This document shows positions 15,597 to 25,183 of a DNA stretch of 64,000 nt, piece by piece (position 1 is the stretch's first letter; the number at the start of each line of letters is the position of its first letter). This DNA is from JAIQFF01 sp963788505. GTDB taxonomy: Bacteria > Acidobacteriota > Terriglobia > Terriglobales > Acidobacteriaceae. Position numbers and translations under genes: made by a program. The notes under the pieces were generated by a model, which worked only from the letters and a program-made list of their open reading frames with translations, was not told the DNA's origin and made no database searches. Location of the stretch: contig CAWBGY010000009.1 of NCBI GenBank assembly GCA_963788505.1, forward strand, positions 992,001 through 1,056,000, in the 5' to 3' direction.

Positions 15597-18005
15597 CTAC
15601 TGGTGGGCCGAGGGGCTCTCCGCGGGCGGCGGGATGGGAGCAATGGGCTGTTCCGCTGCCTCTTCGCCGACATCCGGCAGAGGGCGTTCCAGAGCTACGG
15701 CCAGCACCTGGTCCATGGTGTCGACGAAGTGCATTTTCATGGCGGTGCGCAGGTTCTCCGGTACCTCGGCCACGTCCTTCTCATTGTCCCGAGGCAGAAC
15801 CACTTCGAACAGCCCGGCGCGATGGGCTGCCAGCAGCTTTTCTTTCAGGCCGCCGATGGGCAGCACCTTGCCGCGCAGAGTAATCTCACCGGTCATGGCA
15901 ATGTCGCGGCGCACGGGAATCTTGCTCAGGGCGCTGGCAATCGCGGTAGCGATGGTGATGCCCGCGGACGGGCCGTCTTTGGGGATGGCCCCTTCCGGCA
16001 CGTGTACGTGGATATCGAGAGAGCGGTAAAAGTCGCGTGACAATCCCAGACGGTGGGCCCGCGACCGGATGTATGACATGGCCGCCTGCGCCGATTCCTG
16101 CATGACATCGCCCAGCTTGCCGGTAAGTGTGAGTTTGCCTTTGCCGTCCACCACGGTGGCTTCCGTGCTCAGAATCGAACCACCGACCTCAGTCCAGGCC
16201 AACCCGGTCACCAGGCCGATCTCGCTCTTTTCGTGGGCCAGGGTGTCGCGGAATTTGATTACGCCCAGGAAGTCGTTGACGTTCTCCTGGCCGATGGCGA
16301 CGTTATAGGTTTCGCCTTCCTTGACCACCCGGCGCGCCACCTTGCGGCAGACGTTGCCGATTTCGCGCTCCAGGTTGCGGACGCCTGCTTCCCGCGTGTA
16401 GGAACGAATCAGAGCAGTGATCGAGTCGTCGGTGAACTTGATGTTCTTGTCGGTCAACCCAGCCTGCAGGAGTTGTTTCTTGACCAGAAACTGTTTGGCA
16501 ATCTCGACCTTCTCCTGCTCGGTGTACCCGTGCAGACGCAGCACTTCCATCCGGTCCTGCAGGGCAGGCGGGATGGTGTGCATGACGTTGGCAGTGGCGA
16601 TGAAAAAGACTTGCGAGAGGTCGTATTCGACGTCGAGGTAGTGATCGACGAACATGAAATTCTGTTCGGGGTCGAGCACTTCGAGCAGCGCGGCCGACGG
16701 ATCGCCGCGGAAGTCCATGGACATCTTGTCCACTTCGTCCAGCATGAAGACCGGGTTCTTGGTGCCGGATTTCTTCATCATCTGGATGATCTGTCCGGGC
16801 AGGGCGCCAATGTAGGTGCGGCGATGACCCCGGATCTCGGCCTCGTCGCGTACGCCGCCCAGCGACATGCGGACAAACTTGCGGCCGGTGGCCTTGGCAA
16901 TCGACATCCCCAGCGAAGTCTTGCCCACCCCCGGAGGTCCCACGAAACACAGGATCGAGCCCTTGGGGTTCTTTACTAACTGCCGCACCGCCAGGAATTC
17001 GAGGATGCGGTCTTTGATCTTTTCCAGGCCGTAATGGTCTTCGTTCAGGACCTTTTCCGCGCGGCTGATGTTGCGGATTTCCTTGGAGCGCTTCTTCCAC
17101 GGAACCGCCAGCAGCCAGTCGAGGTAGTTGCGCGAGACGGTTGACTCAGCCGACATGGGCGGCATGGCTTCGAGCTTCTTGAGTTCCTGCACCGCCTTGT
17201 CGCGGACTTCCTTGGGCATGCCGGCGGCTTCGATTTTTTTCTTCAGTTCGTCGAACTCGCTCTTTTCGCCCCGGCCCAGTTCCTTCTGAATGGCCTTGAT
17301 CTTTTCGTTGAGGTAATACTCTTTCTGGGCGCGCTCCATCTGCCGCTTGACTCGCGACTGGATGGTGCGGTCCATGTTCAGCTTTTCGATTTCTATGTCG
17401 AGCACGTCGCCGATCCGGGTCAAGCGCTCGCCGGGATCGAAAATTTCCAGCAATTCCTGCTTTTCTTCGATGGAAAGCTGCAGGTTGGCGGCGATGGTGT
17501 CGGTCAGCTTGGCCGGGTCTTCCATGCGCACGGCCGCGATCATGGTCTCGTAGTTCAGCGACTGGCAGAGCTTTACGTACTGCTCGAACAGGGCCGTGAC
17601 GCGCTGCATGCCGGTTTCAATTTGCGGGTTGGTCTCGGTGGCGTAGCGGGCCACGCGGAGAGAAACCTGCATGTAGCCTTCGCTCTCGCTGATCTGAAGA
17701 ACTTTACCGCGCTCGATGCCCTCGACCAGGACCTTGATGTTGCCGTCGGGCAGCTTGAGGCTCTGCACGATATTGACGATGGTGCCCACCTGGTAGATCT
17801 CTGTGGGCTTCGGTTCATCGATGCTGGCGTCGTGCTGGGTGGCCAGGAAGATCTTCTTGTCGGCCGCCAGCGCCTCTTCCAGGGCCCGAACGCTCGATTC
17901 CCGTCCCACGACAAACGGAGTCATCATATAAGGGAAGATGACCACGTCCCGGATGGGCATCATGGGAAGTTTCTTGGTCTCGAATTTTTCCTTAACTGTG
18001 GTCAC
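15597..18005 (-). CDS. lon: ATP-dependent protease Lon
   Basis: 802 residues. LON substrate-binding domain at the N-terminus, AAA+ module with Walker A GPPGVGKTS (356-364) and Walker B FMLDEVDK, then the Ser-Lys protease domain with PKDGPSAG (Ser680) and GGLKEKLLAAH (Lys723). It is a full-length LonA that degrades misfolded and regulatory proteins in the cytoplasm. GTG start with GGGAGAAATA upstream. It follows clpX by 20 bases in the order tig-clpP-clpX-lon, and a strong hairpin terminator follows it. Confidence 0.97.
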   Translation of the reverse strand: MTTVKEKFETKKLPMMPIRDVVIFPYMMTPFVVGRESSVRALEEALAADKKIFLATQHDASIDEPKPTEIYQVGTIVNIVQSLKLPDGNIKVLVEGIERGKVLQISESEGYMQVSLRVARYATETNPQIETGMQRVTALFEQYVKLCQSLNYETMIAAVRMEDPAKLTDTIAANLQLSIEEKQELLEIFDPGERLTRIGDVLDIEIEKLNMDRTIQSRVKRQMERAQKEYYLNEKIKAIQKELGRGEKSEFDELKKKIEAAGMPKEVRDKAVQELKKLEAMPPMSAESTVSRNYLDWLLAVPWKKRSKEIRNISRAEKVLNEDHYGLEKIKDRILEFLAVRQLVKNPKGSILCFVGPPGVGKTSLGMSIAKATGRKFVRMSLGGVRDEAEIRGHRRTYIGALPGQIIQMMKKSGTKNPVFMLDEVDKMSMDFRGDPSAALLEVLDPEQNFMFVDHYLDVEYDLSQVFFIATANVMHTIPPALQDRMEVLRLHGYTEQEKVEIAKQFLVKKQLLQAGLTDKNIKFTDDSITALIRSYTREAGVRNLEREIGNVCRKVARRVVKEGETYNVAIGQENVNDFLGVIKFRDTLAHEKSEIGLVTGLAWTEVGGSILSTEATVVDGKGKLTLTGKLGDVMQESAQAAMSYIRSRAHRLGLSRDFYRSLDIHVHVPEGAIPKDGPSAGITIATAIASALSKIPVRRDIAMTGEITLRGKVLPIGGLKEKLLAAHRAGLFEVVLPRDNEKDVAEVPENLRTAMKMHFVDTMDQVLAVALERPLPDVGEEAAEQPIAPIPPPAESPSAHQ

Positions 18006-18025
18006 TATTTCTCCCGAGCCTTAGT

Positions 18026-19309
18026 TTACCCCGCCTTCTCCATCATTGCGAGGGTAACGCTGCGCTTCTCCACCATCTCCCGGGTCACTTCGAACTCCTT
18101 GACCTTCTTCTGGCTGGGCAGGTGGTACATGAGATCGAGCATTAACTCCTCCAGAATCATACGCAATCCGCGGGCGCCGACCTTGCGGGCCATGGCCTGT
18201 CGCGAGATCGCCCTCAAGGCATCATCGCTGAACTTGAGCCGCACATTCTCGAATTCGAACAGGCGCTGGTACTGCTTGATGATCGCGTTCTTGGGGCGGG
18301 TCAGAATCTCGATCAGGGCAAATTCATCCAGATCTTCGAGCACGCCCACCACCGGCAGGCGGCCGACGAACTCAGGAATCAAGCCAAACTTGATCAGGTC
18401 TTCAGGCTGTATGTCGCTGAGAAGTTCGAAGTTCCGCTTGCGGTTGACGGCTGGAGTGTCTTCCGCTTCGGCGTCTTCCGCTCCGGCCTTGAAACCCAAC
18501 GATTTCTTGCCCACGCGCCTTCCTATGATTTTTTCCAGGCCGACAAAAGCTCCGCCGCAGATGAACAGGATATTGGTCGTATCCACGGGAGTAAATTCCT
18601 GGTGAGGATGCTTGCGGCCGCCCTGGGGAGGCACATTGGCGATGGTGCCTTCGAGAATCTTCAGCAGCGCCTGCTGCACGCCTTCGCCGGAAACATCGCG
18701 GGTGATGGACGGGTTCTCATCCTTCCGTCCGATCTTGTCGACCTCGTCGATATAGATGATGCCGGTCTGGGCGCGTCCTACGTCGCCGTCGGCTGCCTGC
18801 AGGAGTTTGAGGATGATGTTCTCCACATCCTCGCCTACATAACCGGCTTCGGTCAGGGTAGTGGCGTCGACGATGGCAAACGGCACATCCAGCATGCGGG
18901 CCAGGGTTTGGGCCAGCAGGGTCTTGCCGGTGCCTGTCGGACCGATCAACATGATGTTGGACTTGGCCAGTTCCACGCCGTCACCGGCGCGCTGGCGATT
19001 CATGTAGATGCGCTTGTAGTGGTTGTAAACCGCCACCGCCAGCTTTTTCTTGGTCTGCTCCTGGCCGATCACGTACTCGTCGAGGAAGTTCTTCACTTCC
19101 TGCGGCTTGGGCAGTTGATTGGGGGTGGTGGTGGGAGGCGTCGCCGTGCGGTCATCTTCCAGGATGGAATTGCAGACGGCCACGCACTCGTCGCAAATAT
19201 AGGCCCTGGGATAATCGCTGGGGGATGAAATAAGCTTGGCCACGGCGTCCTGCGATTTATGGCAGAACGAACAGCGCAACATCTCCTCGGTGCCAGTCCT
19301 GTTTTTCAC
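18026..19309 (-). CDS. clpX: ATP-dependent Clp protease ATP-binding subunit ClpX
   Basis: 427 residues. The N-terminal zinc finger has CSFCHKSQ and CDECVAVC; Walker A is GPTGTGKTLLAQ and Walker B IIYIDEVDK. The ClpP-docking loop is expected in the IGRRVGKKSLGF segment. ClpX unfolds tagged substrates and passes them to ClpP. It lies between clpP and lon on the same strand; a GATCGTTTC inverted repeat is in the spacer to clpP. Confidence 0.97.
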   Translation of the reverse strand: MKNRTGTEEMLRCSFCHKSQDAVAKLISSPSDYPRAYICDECVAVCNSILEDDRTATPPTTTPNQLPKPQEVKNFLDEYVIGQEQTKKKLAVAVYNHYKRIYMNRQRAGDGVELAKSNIMLIGPTGTGKTLLAQTLARMLDVPFAIVDATTLTEAGYVGEDVENIILKLLQAADGDVGRAQTGIIYIDEVDKIGRKDENPSITRDVSGEGVQQALLKILEGTIANVPPQGGRKHPHQEFTPVDTTNILFICGGAFVGLEKIIGRRVGKKSLGFKAGAEDAEAEDTPAVNRKRNFELLSDIQPEDLIKFGLIPEFVGRLPVVGVLEDLDEFALIEILTRPKNAIIKQYQRLFEFENVRLKFSDDALRAISRQAMARKVGARGLRMILEELMLDLMYHLPSQKKVKEFEVTREMVEKRSVTLAMMEKAG

Positions 19310-19376
19310 TCGGCTTTACTCCTTCGTTAACCCTTACCCTCCCGCTCCCATGCACCCGTTGCCGGTTGGCGGGACA

Positions 19377-19411
19377 GATCGTTTCGCGCCGGAGACTCAT
19401 CGGAAACGATC
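19377..19411. repeat. Inverted repeat in the clpP-clpX spacer
   Basis: GATCGTTTC (19377-19385) pairs with GAAACGATC (19403-19411) around a 17-base loop that itself has CCG/CGG. It could be an attenuator or RNA-processing site in the clp operon; there is no T run. Confidence 0.5.
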
Positions 19412-19432
19412 GGGCGAACCCCGATCATACCT

Positions 19433-20041
19433 TTATCTCGTCTTATAGATGATATCGTCTATGATTCCGTATTCCTTAGCCTGCTGGGAGTTCATAATGA
19501 AGTCCCGCTCCACGTCTTTCTCCACCTTTTCCAGCTTCTGACCGGTGTGCTTAGCCATTAACTGGTTAGTAATCTCTCGCATACGAAGAATCTCGCGGGC
19601 ATGGATGTCGATGTCTGTGGCCTGACCCGACAACCCGCCCATCGAAGGCTGGTGGATCAGAATGCGGGAATTGGGCAGCGCCAGTCTTTTCTTGGGCTCG
19701 CCCGCGGCCAGCAACAGCGCCGCCATGCTGGCCGCCTGGCCGATGCAAATCGTGGTGACATCGTTCTTCACATACTGCATGGTGTCGTAGATGGCCATGC
19801 CCGAGGTGATGGAACCGCCCGGCGAGTTGACATAGAGCTGGATGTCCTTCTCCGGGTCTTCCTGCGCCAGAAACAGCATTTGGGCAATCACCAGATTGGC
19901 GATGTTGTCGTCAATCGGAGTGCCGATGAAAATGATGTTGTCCCGCAACAGCCGGGAATAGATGTCGTAGGCGCGCTCACCCCGGCCGGTCTGCTCGATG
20001 ACCATGGGGACCAGCATCATTTTTGGATCGTTCACATTCAC
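19433..20041 (-). CDS. clpP: ATP-dependent Clp protease proteolytic subunit ClpP
   Basis: About 202 residues with the catalytic triad in GQAASMAA (Ser), ILIHQPS (His) and the ATDIDIHARE segment (Asp). The frame is open from GTG 20050, but GGAG ends on that codon. The GTG at 20041 sits 8 bases after the GGAG and is the better start; ATG codons at 20020 and 20017 are other options. Standard tetradecameric serine protease partner of ClpX, encoded in tig-clpP-clpX-lon order. Confidence 0.95.
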   Translation of the reverse strand: MNVNDPKMMLVPMVIEQTGRGERAYDIYSRLLRDNIIFIGTPIDDNIANLVIAQMLFLAQEDPEKDIQLYVNSPGGSITSGMAIYDTMQYVKNDVTTICIGQAASMAALLLAAGEPKKRLALPNSRILIHQPSMGGLSGQATDIDIHAREILRMREITNQLMAKHTGQKLEKVEKDVERDFIMNSQQAKEYGIIDDIIYKTR

Positions 20042-20099
20042 CGTCCACACTCCTGTTTCTGACCACTAGCTCTAGCTTGGAGGATCGAAAATGTCCGCG

Positions 20100-21380
20100 T
20101 CAGGCGGACTGGCGATATAGAAAATCGAGGGTCTTTTCGCTGCGGATTCTATTTCGGATTCTATCGAGCGCACCATCACGTGTCAAACGGGCCCGAATTG
20201 CTTCCGGCGGCTGTTTGGACTGTTTGGCGAGCGCGTCGATCTCCCGATCAATCTCCTCATCGCTGACCTCGATTTTCTCCTCCTCCGCGATCTTGTCCAG
20301 CACCAGCGAAGCCTTCACTTCCTGCAGCGCCTGGTCGCGCTGTCCGACCCGCAACCGGTTCAAATCCATCTTCTTGATGTCTTCGGCTTTCATGCCCTGG
20401 GCCGCCAGGGCGCGCAGGCCGCGTTCCAGGCGCACATCGATCTGCCGGTCCACCAGCGCCTCCGGCACTTCGAATTCGCTGCGCTTCACCAGTTCCGCCA
20501 CCAGCTTGTCCTTGGCCTCGTGCTCGGCGGTGTGCTTGCGTTCCGATTCCATGCTTTCGCGAATGCGCTGACGCACTTCGTCCAGGGTCTTGAACTCTCC
20601 CAGTTGGGTGGCAAACTGGTCATCCAGTTCGGGCAGGCTCTTCTGCTTGATGGATTGCACCTTCACGGTGTAGGTAAAAGTCTTTCCCGCAAGGCGCTGT
20701 TCCTGGGCATCCTGAGCATAGGTCACTTCGAATACTCGTTCGTCTCCGGCCGATGCTCCGCGCAAATTCTCGGTGAATTCCGGCATGGTGTTCTTGCCCG
20801 CGATTTCGACCAGCACTTCATCCATGTGGACCGGCTTATCCTGTCCGTCTTTGGAGCCGTCCTTGGGTTCGCCATCGAGCGAAACCTGGGCGTAGTCTCC
20901 GTCGGCCAGCGCGCGGCCTTCCACGGACGTGAAAGTCGCATGCTGCTCCCGCAATCCGTTCAGCGACTGCTCGACTTCTTCGTCGGTAACCGTGACTTCG
21001 GGCTTTTCGGCGCGCAATTCCTTATAGCCGTCTACCTTGATCTCGGGCATCACTTCAAAGCTGGCTTTGAAGGTCAGGGGTTCGTTGTCTTTCAAGTGGA
21101 GGTCGGTAACCTGCGGCTGCGAAACCGGGATCAGTCCCTGTTTGTCGGCCTCTTTGCGGAAATAGCGGGGGACGAGCGCCTCCACCACGTCGCTCTTTAG
21201 ATCTTCCGCGAACCGCTGGCGAATGACGGACGCAGGCACATGGCCGCGGCGGAAGCCCGGAATGCGCGCCAGCTTCTGATATTTCTGAATCAGGGAATTG
21301 GTCTCGCGCGTTACTTCCTCGACGGGTATTTCCACCGCGATCTCCCGCCGGGTGCTACTGCTGGTTTCAGTGGGGCTCAC
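20100..21380 (-). CDS. tig: Trigger factor (ribosome-associated peptidyl-prolyl isomerase)
   Basis: 426 residues. The N-terminal ribosome-docking domain has the GFRRGHVP signature (family GFRKGKxP), followed by the FKBP-type PPIase domain and the long helical C-terminal domain. It binds nascent chains at the ribosome exit. AAAGG lies 6 bases before the ATG. First gene of the tig-clpP-clpX-lon series. Confidence 0.96.
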   Translation of the reverse strand: MSPTETSSSTRREIAVEIPVEEVTRETNSLIQKYQKLARIPGFRRGHVPASVIRQRFAEDLKSDVVEALVPRYFRKEADKQGLIPVSQPQVTDLHLKDNEPLTFKASFEVMPEIKVDGYKELRAEKPEVTVTDEEVEQSLNGLREQHATFTSVEGRALADGDYAQVSLDGEPKDGSKDGQDKPVHMDEVLVEIAGKNTMPEFTENLRGASAGDERVFEVTYAQDAQEQRLAGKTFTYTVKVQSIKQKSLPELDDQFATQLGEFKTLDEVRQRIRESMESERKHTAEHEAKDKLVAELVKRSEFEVPEALVDRQIDVRLERGLRALAAQGMKAEDIKKMDLNRLRVGQRDQALQEVKASLVLDKIAEEEKIEVSDEEIDREIDALAKQSKQPPEAIRARLTRDGALDRIRNRIRSEKTLDFLYRQSA

Positions 21381-21561
21381 ATTTGCCTTTCAGGCTTTGA
21401 CCGTTCGAGCCGTTCCATTTCGGAACTCAACTGAGTGTCGAATGGCACTGGCTGTAATTCTGAGTGTAAAGACTAGACAAGAGCAGCGTCAAACGACCAA
21501 GGCCGGAAACAACGTGACAAACGTAACCTGAGGCGAAACAGTCGAAGCGCGCCAGGCCCCT

Positions 21562-21681
21562 CTTTGCGACCTTTGCGGTATTTCTTTGCGACCTTTGCGG
21601 TTAAAGGGTTTGACTTTGCCTGCACCGTCCCAAAATCTTTAACCGCAAAGGACGCAAAGAAATACCGCAAAGGTCGCAGAG
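21562..21681. repeat. ~44-bp inverted pair of CCGCAAAGG repeats
   Basis: The left arm (21562-21605) reads TTTGCGACCTTTGCGG and onward; the right arm (21637-21681) is its near-perfect complement. It fills most of the 360-bp spacer between divergent tig and the uracil-DNA glycosylase gene. It would form a long hairpin in RNA or DNA. Confidence 0.85.
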
Positions 21682-21740
21682 ACCCGGAAATCAGGATCGG
21701 CGATGCCCGGGTAACGGCTGGCACCGCGCTTCCGCATACA

Positions 21741-22460
21741 ATGATTCGGATGCCAGCCTGGCTTTCTCAACTGAACCGCGAAGTGATTGCCTGCACGCGT
21801 TGCCCGCGCCTGGTGGAATATCGGCAGAAGATCGCGCGCGAGAAGCGCCGCGCCTACCTCGATTGGGAGTATTGGGGGAAGCCCGTGCCCGGCTTCGGCG
21901 ATCCCAACGCCCGTGTCCTGGTGCTCGGCCTGGCGCCTGGGGCCCATGGCTCGAACCGCACCGGCCGCCCGTTTACGGGCGACGCGTCCGGAAAATTCAT
22001 GTATCCGATCCTGTATGAGGCTGGATTCTCCAATCAACCTGACGCCACAAAGCGCGATGACGGGCTTGAGCTGCGAGATCTCTACATCACAGCGGCGGTC
22101 CGGTGTGCTCCTCCCGATAACAAGCCTCTGCCGCAGGAGTTGGCGAACTGCGCCCCTTATCTTGACCGCGAAGTGGAGGGGCTCAAGAGCGTCAGAGTGG
22201 TTGTGGCTCTGGGCAAAATTGGATTCGAGGCTTACCTCAACTACCTCAAGTACCACGGTCTGCTATACAGCAAAAATCCCTACCCGTTTCGCCACGGAGC
22301 CAGTTACGAGATGCCTGACGGGAAAATCTTGCTGGCTTCCTACCATCCCTCAAACCAGAATACCCAGACCGGCAAGCTGACCCGTCCGATGTTTGCCGCG
22401 ATTTTCCAGGAAGCGCGACGCCTGGCCGAAAAGCACGGCGTCCCCCAAGGCAGGAATTGA
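21741..22460 (+). CDS. Type-5 uracil-DNA glycosylase (UdgB)
   Basis: 239 residues from ATG 21741; the upstream frame is the translated repeat. The N-terminal CTRCPRL cysteines are expected to join a 4Fe-4S cluster. Motif 1 is GLAPGAHGSNRTGRPFTGD, where family 5 enzymes lack the usual polar catalytic residue, and motif 2 is SYHPSNQNTQTG. The enzyme removes uracil, and in this family also other deaminated bases, from DNA. It is monocistronic and divergent from tig. Confidence 0.9.
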   Translation: MIRMPAWLSQLNREVIACTRCPRLVEYRQKIAREKRRAYLDWEYWGKPVPGFGDPNARVLVLGLAPGAHGSNRTGRPFTGDASGKFMYPILYEAGFSNQPDATKRDDGLELRDLYITAAVRCAPPDNKPLPQELANCAPYLDREVEGLKSVRVVVALGKIGFEAYLNYLKYHGLLYSKNPYPFRHGASYEMPDGKILLASYHPSNQNTQTGKLTRPMFAAIFQEARRLAEKHGVPQGRN

Positions 22461-22491
22461 GTTAACTGATGATTATGTGATTTACTTAATC

Positions 22492-23364
22492 ATGGTTAAG
22501 GCAGGCATATTCCACGTGGCCGGCAGTTCGGCCCTGGTCTTTGCGTCGATTATTCTTCTGGGCACCAACTCCCTGGGCCAGCAGGCGCCGGCGCCCAGCG
22601 CCGTACCCGGCATTCAGGACAACAGTTTTCTGGTGGAGGAGGCTTACAACCAGAATTTTGGCGTAGTCCAACACATTTCCAGCTTCACCCGCTTCTTCGA
22701 CAGCAAGGACTGGAACTACAGCTTCACCCAGGAATGGCCAGCTCCCGGCGACGAGCGCCATCAGCTCAGCTACACTCTGGTTGCCTTGCATTCCGGGTCT
22801 TTTCCCGGCTCCGGCGTTGGCGTCGGAGATGTCTTCCTGAATTACCGCTACCAGTTGGTTGGAAGTGGAGAGACTCGTGTTGCCTTCTCCCCGCGCCTGA
22901 GCCTGATTTTTCCCACCGGCGATTCCACCAAGGGTCGAGGCTCGGGCAGCTTCGGTCTGCAAACCAACCTCCCCTTGAGCGTTGTGCTGGGCAGGAAGCT
23001 GGTCAGCCACTGGAATGCCGGCGCCACTTTCTTTCCCCACGCCCAGAACGCCGCCGGTGATCGCGCCGCGACGGCCGGCTACAATTTCGGCCAGAGCTTC
23101 ATCTGGCTCGTCAACCCTCGTTTCAATGTCATGATGGAAACCGTGTTTGCCCGCTCCCAGATTGTGGTTGCGAGTAATCACACCGAGTGGACAAGCGCAC
23201 TCTTCCTCAGCCCCGGGATCCGTTGGGCCTACAACTTCAAGAATGGGCTGCAGATTGTTCCGGGGATTGGCGTCCCGCTGGGAGTCGGGCCCAGCGCGGG
23301 TGAACGGGCCATCTTTCTCTATTTGAGTTTCGAGCACCCATTTCGCACGCTGCCCAAGAAATAG
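22492..23364 (+). CDS. Outer-membrane beta-barrel protein (MetA-pathway/phenol-degradation-like transporter fold)
   Basis: 290 residues with a signal peptide ending near SLGQQ. The body alternates aromatic beta strands (DVFLNYRYQLV, VAFSPRLSLIFPTGD, WNAGATFFPHAQ) and ends with FLYLSFEHPF, a pattern of barrel proteins close to the MetA-pathway family. The PTGDSTKGRGSGSFGLQTNLP loop is typical of that family. The solute is unknown. No Shine-Dalgarno is obvious. It starts 31 bases after the glycosylase gene and converges with the next gene. Confidence 0.65.
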   Translation: MVKAGIFHVAGSSALVFASIILLGTNSLGQQAPAPSAVPGIQDNSFLVEEAYNQNFGVVQHISSFTRFFDSKDWNYSFTQEWPAPGDERHQLSYTLVALHSGSFPGSGVGVGDVFLNYRYQLVGSGETRVAFSPRLSLIFPTGDSTKGRGSGSFGLQTNLPLSVVLGRKLVSHWNAGATFFPHAQNAAGDRAATAGYNFGQSFIWLVNPRFNVMMETVFARSQIVVASNHTEWTSALFLSPGIRWAYNFKNGLQIVPGIGVPLGVGPSAGERAIFLYLSFEHPFRTLPKK

Positions 23365-23373
23365 CAAGCGCTC

Positions 23374-23898
23374 TCATTTGATCTTGGCTGCGGTGGCTTC
23401 CAGTTGAAACTCGCGCCTCGAGTTGGGATCATCCACGCTACCAATGACCATCGGCCTTTCCGGAACCACGAGCGTTCTACCGCTAAGAACCATCTGACGC
23501 ACCAGCGGTTGTCCGCGTGTAGCTTGATCGGCGGAAGCCAGGCTACTGACTTCCACCCGGACGTCCAGGGTCAACGAATTGTTATTCAGATACAGCTTGG
23601 CGGAAATGGATGTCCCCAGATCGATATACTGAAACTTGCCCTCCTCCGGTTGCACGGGCACACGTGTTCCAATCTTAAGTTCCTTGGTTGCGCTGTCATC
23701 GGTCAGATTCATGGAGTAGTGGCGAGTATTGATTTTCTTTCCATCCTCCAATTCATTGATGGAGAGATCCAGGCGATAGCCGGTGGCCTGGGCCGCCGGA
23801 GGTCGCGCAGCGCCAGACTCCTGTGCCCATGATCGCGGAGTTCCGCTACAAAGAAAAAGTCCCAGGACGAATGCAATCGCCGTAGTTGATCTGCGCAT
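23374..23898 (-). CDS. Secreted hypothetical protein
   Basis: 174 residues with a signal peptide cleaved near SWAQ. The mature part is a beta-rich domain (GYRLDLSINELEDGKKINTR, QYIDLGTSISAKLYL, SLTLDVRVEVSSL) that resembles parts of secretin-like or uncharacterised acidobacterial periplasmic proteins; I cannot name it. GGGAG lies 8 bases before the ATG. It follows the sigma/anti-sigma pair in the same direction and may be their target or a third operon member. Confidence 0.6.
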   Translation of the reverse strand: MRRSTTAIAFVLGLFLCSGTPRSWAQESGAARPPAAQATGYRLDLSINELEDGKKINTRHYSMNLTDDSATKELKIGTRVPVQPEEGKFQYIDLGTSISAKLYLNNNSLTLDVRVEVSSLASADQATRGQPLVRQMVLSGRTLVVPERPMVIGSVDDPNSRREFQLEATAAKIK

Positions 23899-23919
23899 GA
23901 CCGTTCTCCCTATGCTTGA

Positions 23920-24495
23920 CTATGGTTGCGAGTCCGTTGGTGGTCCAGCCGACAGCAGAGATGCGAATGGCTGGCTGTCCTGCTTCAAAAGTTCTGCTTG
24001 CGCACGCGCCATCAGCGCCGCGTCATGCGGACGCTCCCGGATGTAGCGAACCAGGCTCTCCTCCTCTTTGCTGAGCGGTGCAGGAGAAGGGAACTGCTCC
24101 AAACGTGGTTCAGCGGAGAGGGTGGCAACCCGCCTTCGGGCCCGAACACTTGGACTCCACCGGCTTCCGGCACTCAGCGTTTGCACCGGTGCTGGATTTG
24201 TGGCGGCCGGGGCAACCCGGGCAGCCGTTTCTACCGGCGACCGGTGGATCCGCAGTTCGAGGCTGTTCCCGGGCTTTCGGATCATGAACAAGGCTCCTGC
24301 AGCCAAAGCGCAAAGCGCGACAGTCGCCCCGGCCTGCCACCACGGCCGAGCGCGCGCAACTCGGTTTTCCTGCATCGCCCGCAGATTTGCGAGTACCCGC
24401 GTTTCCAGTCCCGTTCGTGGTGAGGCGTGGCCGTACTGCTCCAGCCCGCTATCCAGCAGGTTGTCGAGGACCGAGTCTTTGTCATTAGGTTCCAT
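23920..24495 (-). CDS. Anti-sigma-like single-pass membrane protein
   Basis: 191 residues from ATG 24495, overlapping the sigma-factor stop by 11 bases, which implies translational coupling. The cytoplasmic N-terminus (DNLLDSGLEQYG) is followed by a membrane helix (AGATVALCALAAGALFMI) and an Ala/Pro/Arg-rich periplasmic tail. No zinc-finger motif is present. Its position directly after an ECF sigma gene makes it a candidate anti-sigma factor; this is inference from context. Confidence 0.65.
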   Translation of the reverse strand: MEPNDKDSVLDNLLDSGLEQYGHASPRTGLETRVLANLRAMQENRVARARPWWQAGATVALCALAAGALFMIRKPGNSLELRIHRSPVETAARVAPAATNPAPVQTLSAGSRWSPSVRARRRVATLSAEPRLEQFPSPAPLSKEEESLVRYIRERPHDAALMARAQAELLKQDSQPFASLLSAGPPTDSQP

Positions 24496-25072
24496 AACGT
24501 TGTTCCAGCAACACACCCAATTTCTCGCGCAGAATCTGCCGCGCTCGGAACAGCCTCGAACGCACCGCGGCTTCGCTGATCTCCAGCACCGCGGCAACGT
24601 CCCCTGGTGACATATCCTCGACCGTGGAGAGAGTGACAACGTCCCGCAACCGGCGCGGCAACGCAGGGACTAATCGTTCCAGCGCCTCGGCAACCTCACG
24701 CCCAACCATTGCCTGATCAGCCGGCATTTCGGTAGAACGCAACTGCGTCACCGCCCCGCCGGTTTCTTCCAGCGATATCTCGGGAGACTTCTTCCTCCGC
24801 CCCACCGCGACCCGCCAGGCGATGCGTGCGAGCCACCGCTGCGGATCATCTACCGTTGCCAGCTTCCTTCGCGCCCGCATCACCCGGACGAAGGTTTCCT
24901 GGGTAGCGTCTTCCGCGTCTTGATGATTGCGCAGCACGGAATAGGCAATCCGGTACACCATGCGTGCATACTCACGGACGGCGAGTTCCAGTTGGTCCTC
25001 TTCCGTCCGTGCCAGTGCCATGGCCTCGCTCAGGGTCACTTGTCCGACCGCCACTCGCATGCCCTCAAACAT
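24485..25072 (-). CDS. ECF-family RNA polymerase sigma factor
   Basis: 195 residues. Region 2 reads YRIAYSVLRNHQDAEDATQETFVRV with the DAED and QETF signature of core binding and -10 recognition; region 4 has the helix-turn-helix DVAAVLEISEAAVRSRLFRARQ. It should direct transcription of an envelope- or stress-response regulon. The stop overlaps the following putative anti-sigma gene. Confidence 0.92.
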   Translation of the reverse strand: MFEGMRVAVGQVTLSEAMALARTEEDQLELAVREYARMVYRIAYSVLRNHQDAEDATQETFVRVMRARRKLATVDDPQRWLARIAWRVAVGRRKKSPEISLEETGGAVTQLRSTEMPADQAMVGREVAEALERLVPALPRRLRDVVTLSTVEDMSPGDVAAVLEISEAAVRSRLFRARQILREKLGVLLEQRYGT

Positions 25073-25183
25073 GAAGACCGTCCAGCGGGTTGAATTGTTC
25101 GGAATTATCTTTGCCGCAAGCCTGGAGCCAACCGGGGTTTAGAACTTCACGTCTGCGACTGACAACGCGCCGTCGAACTACCG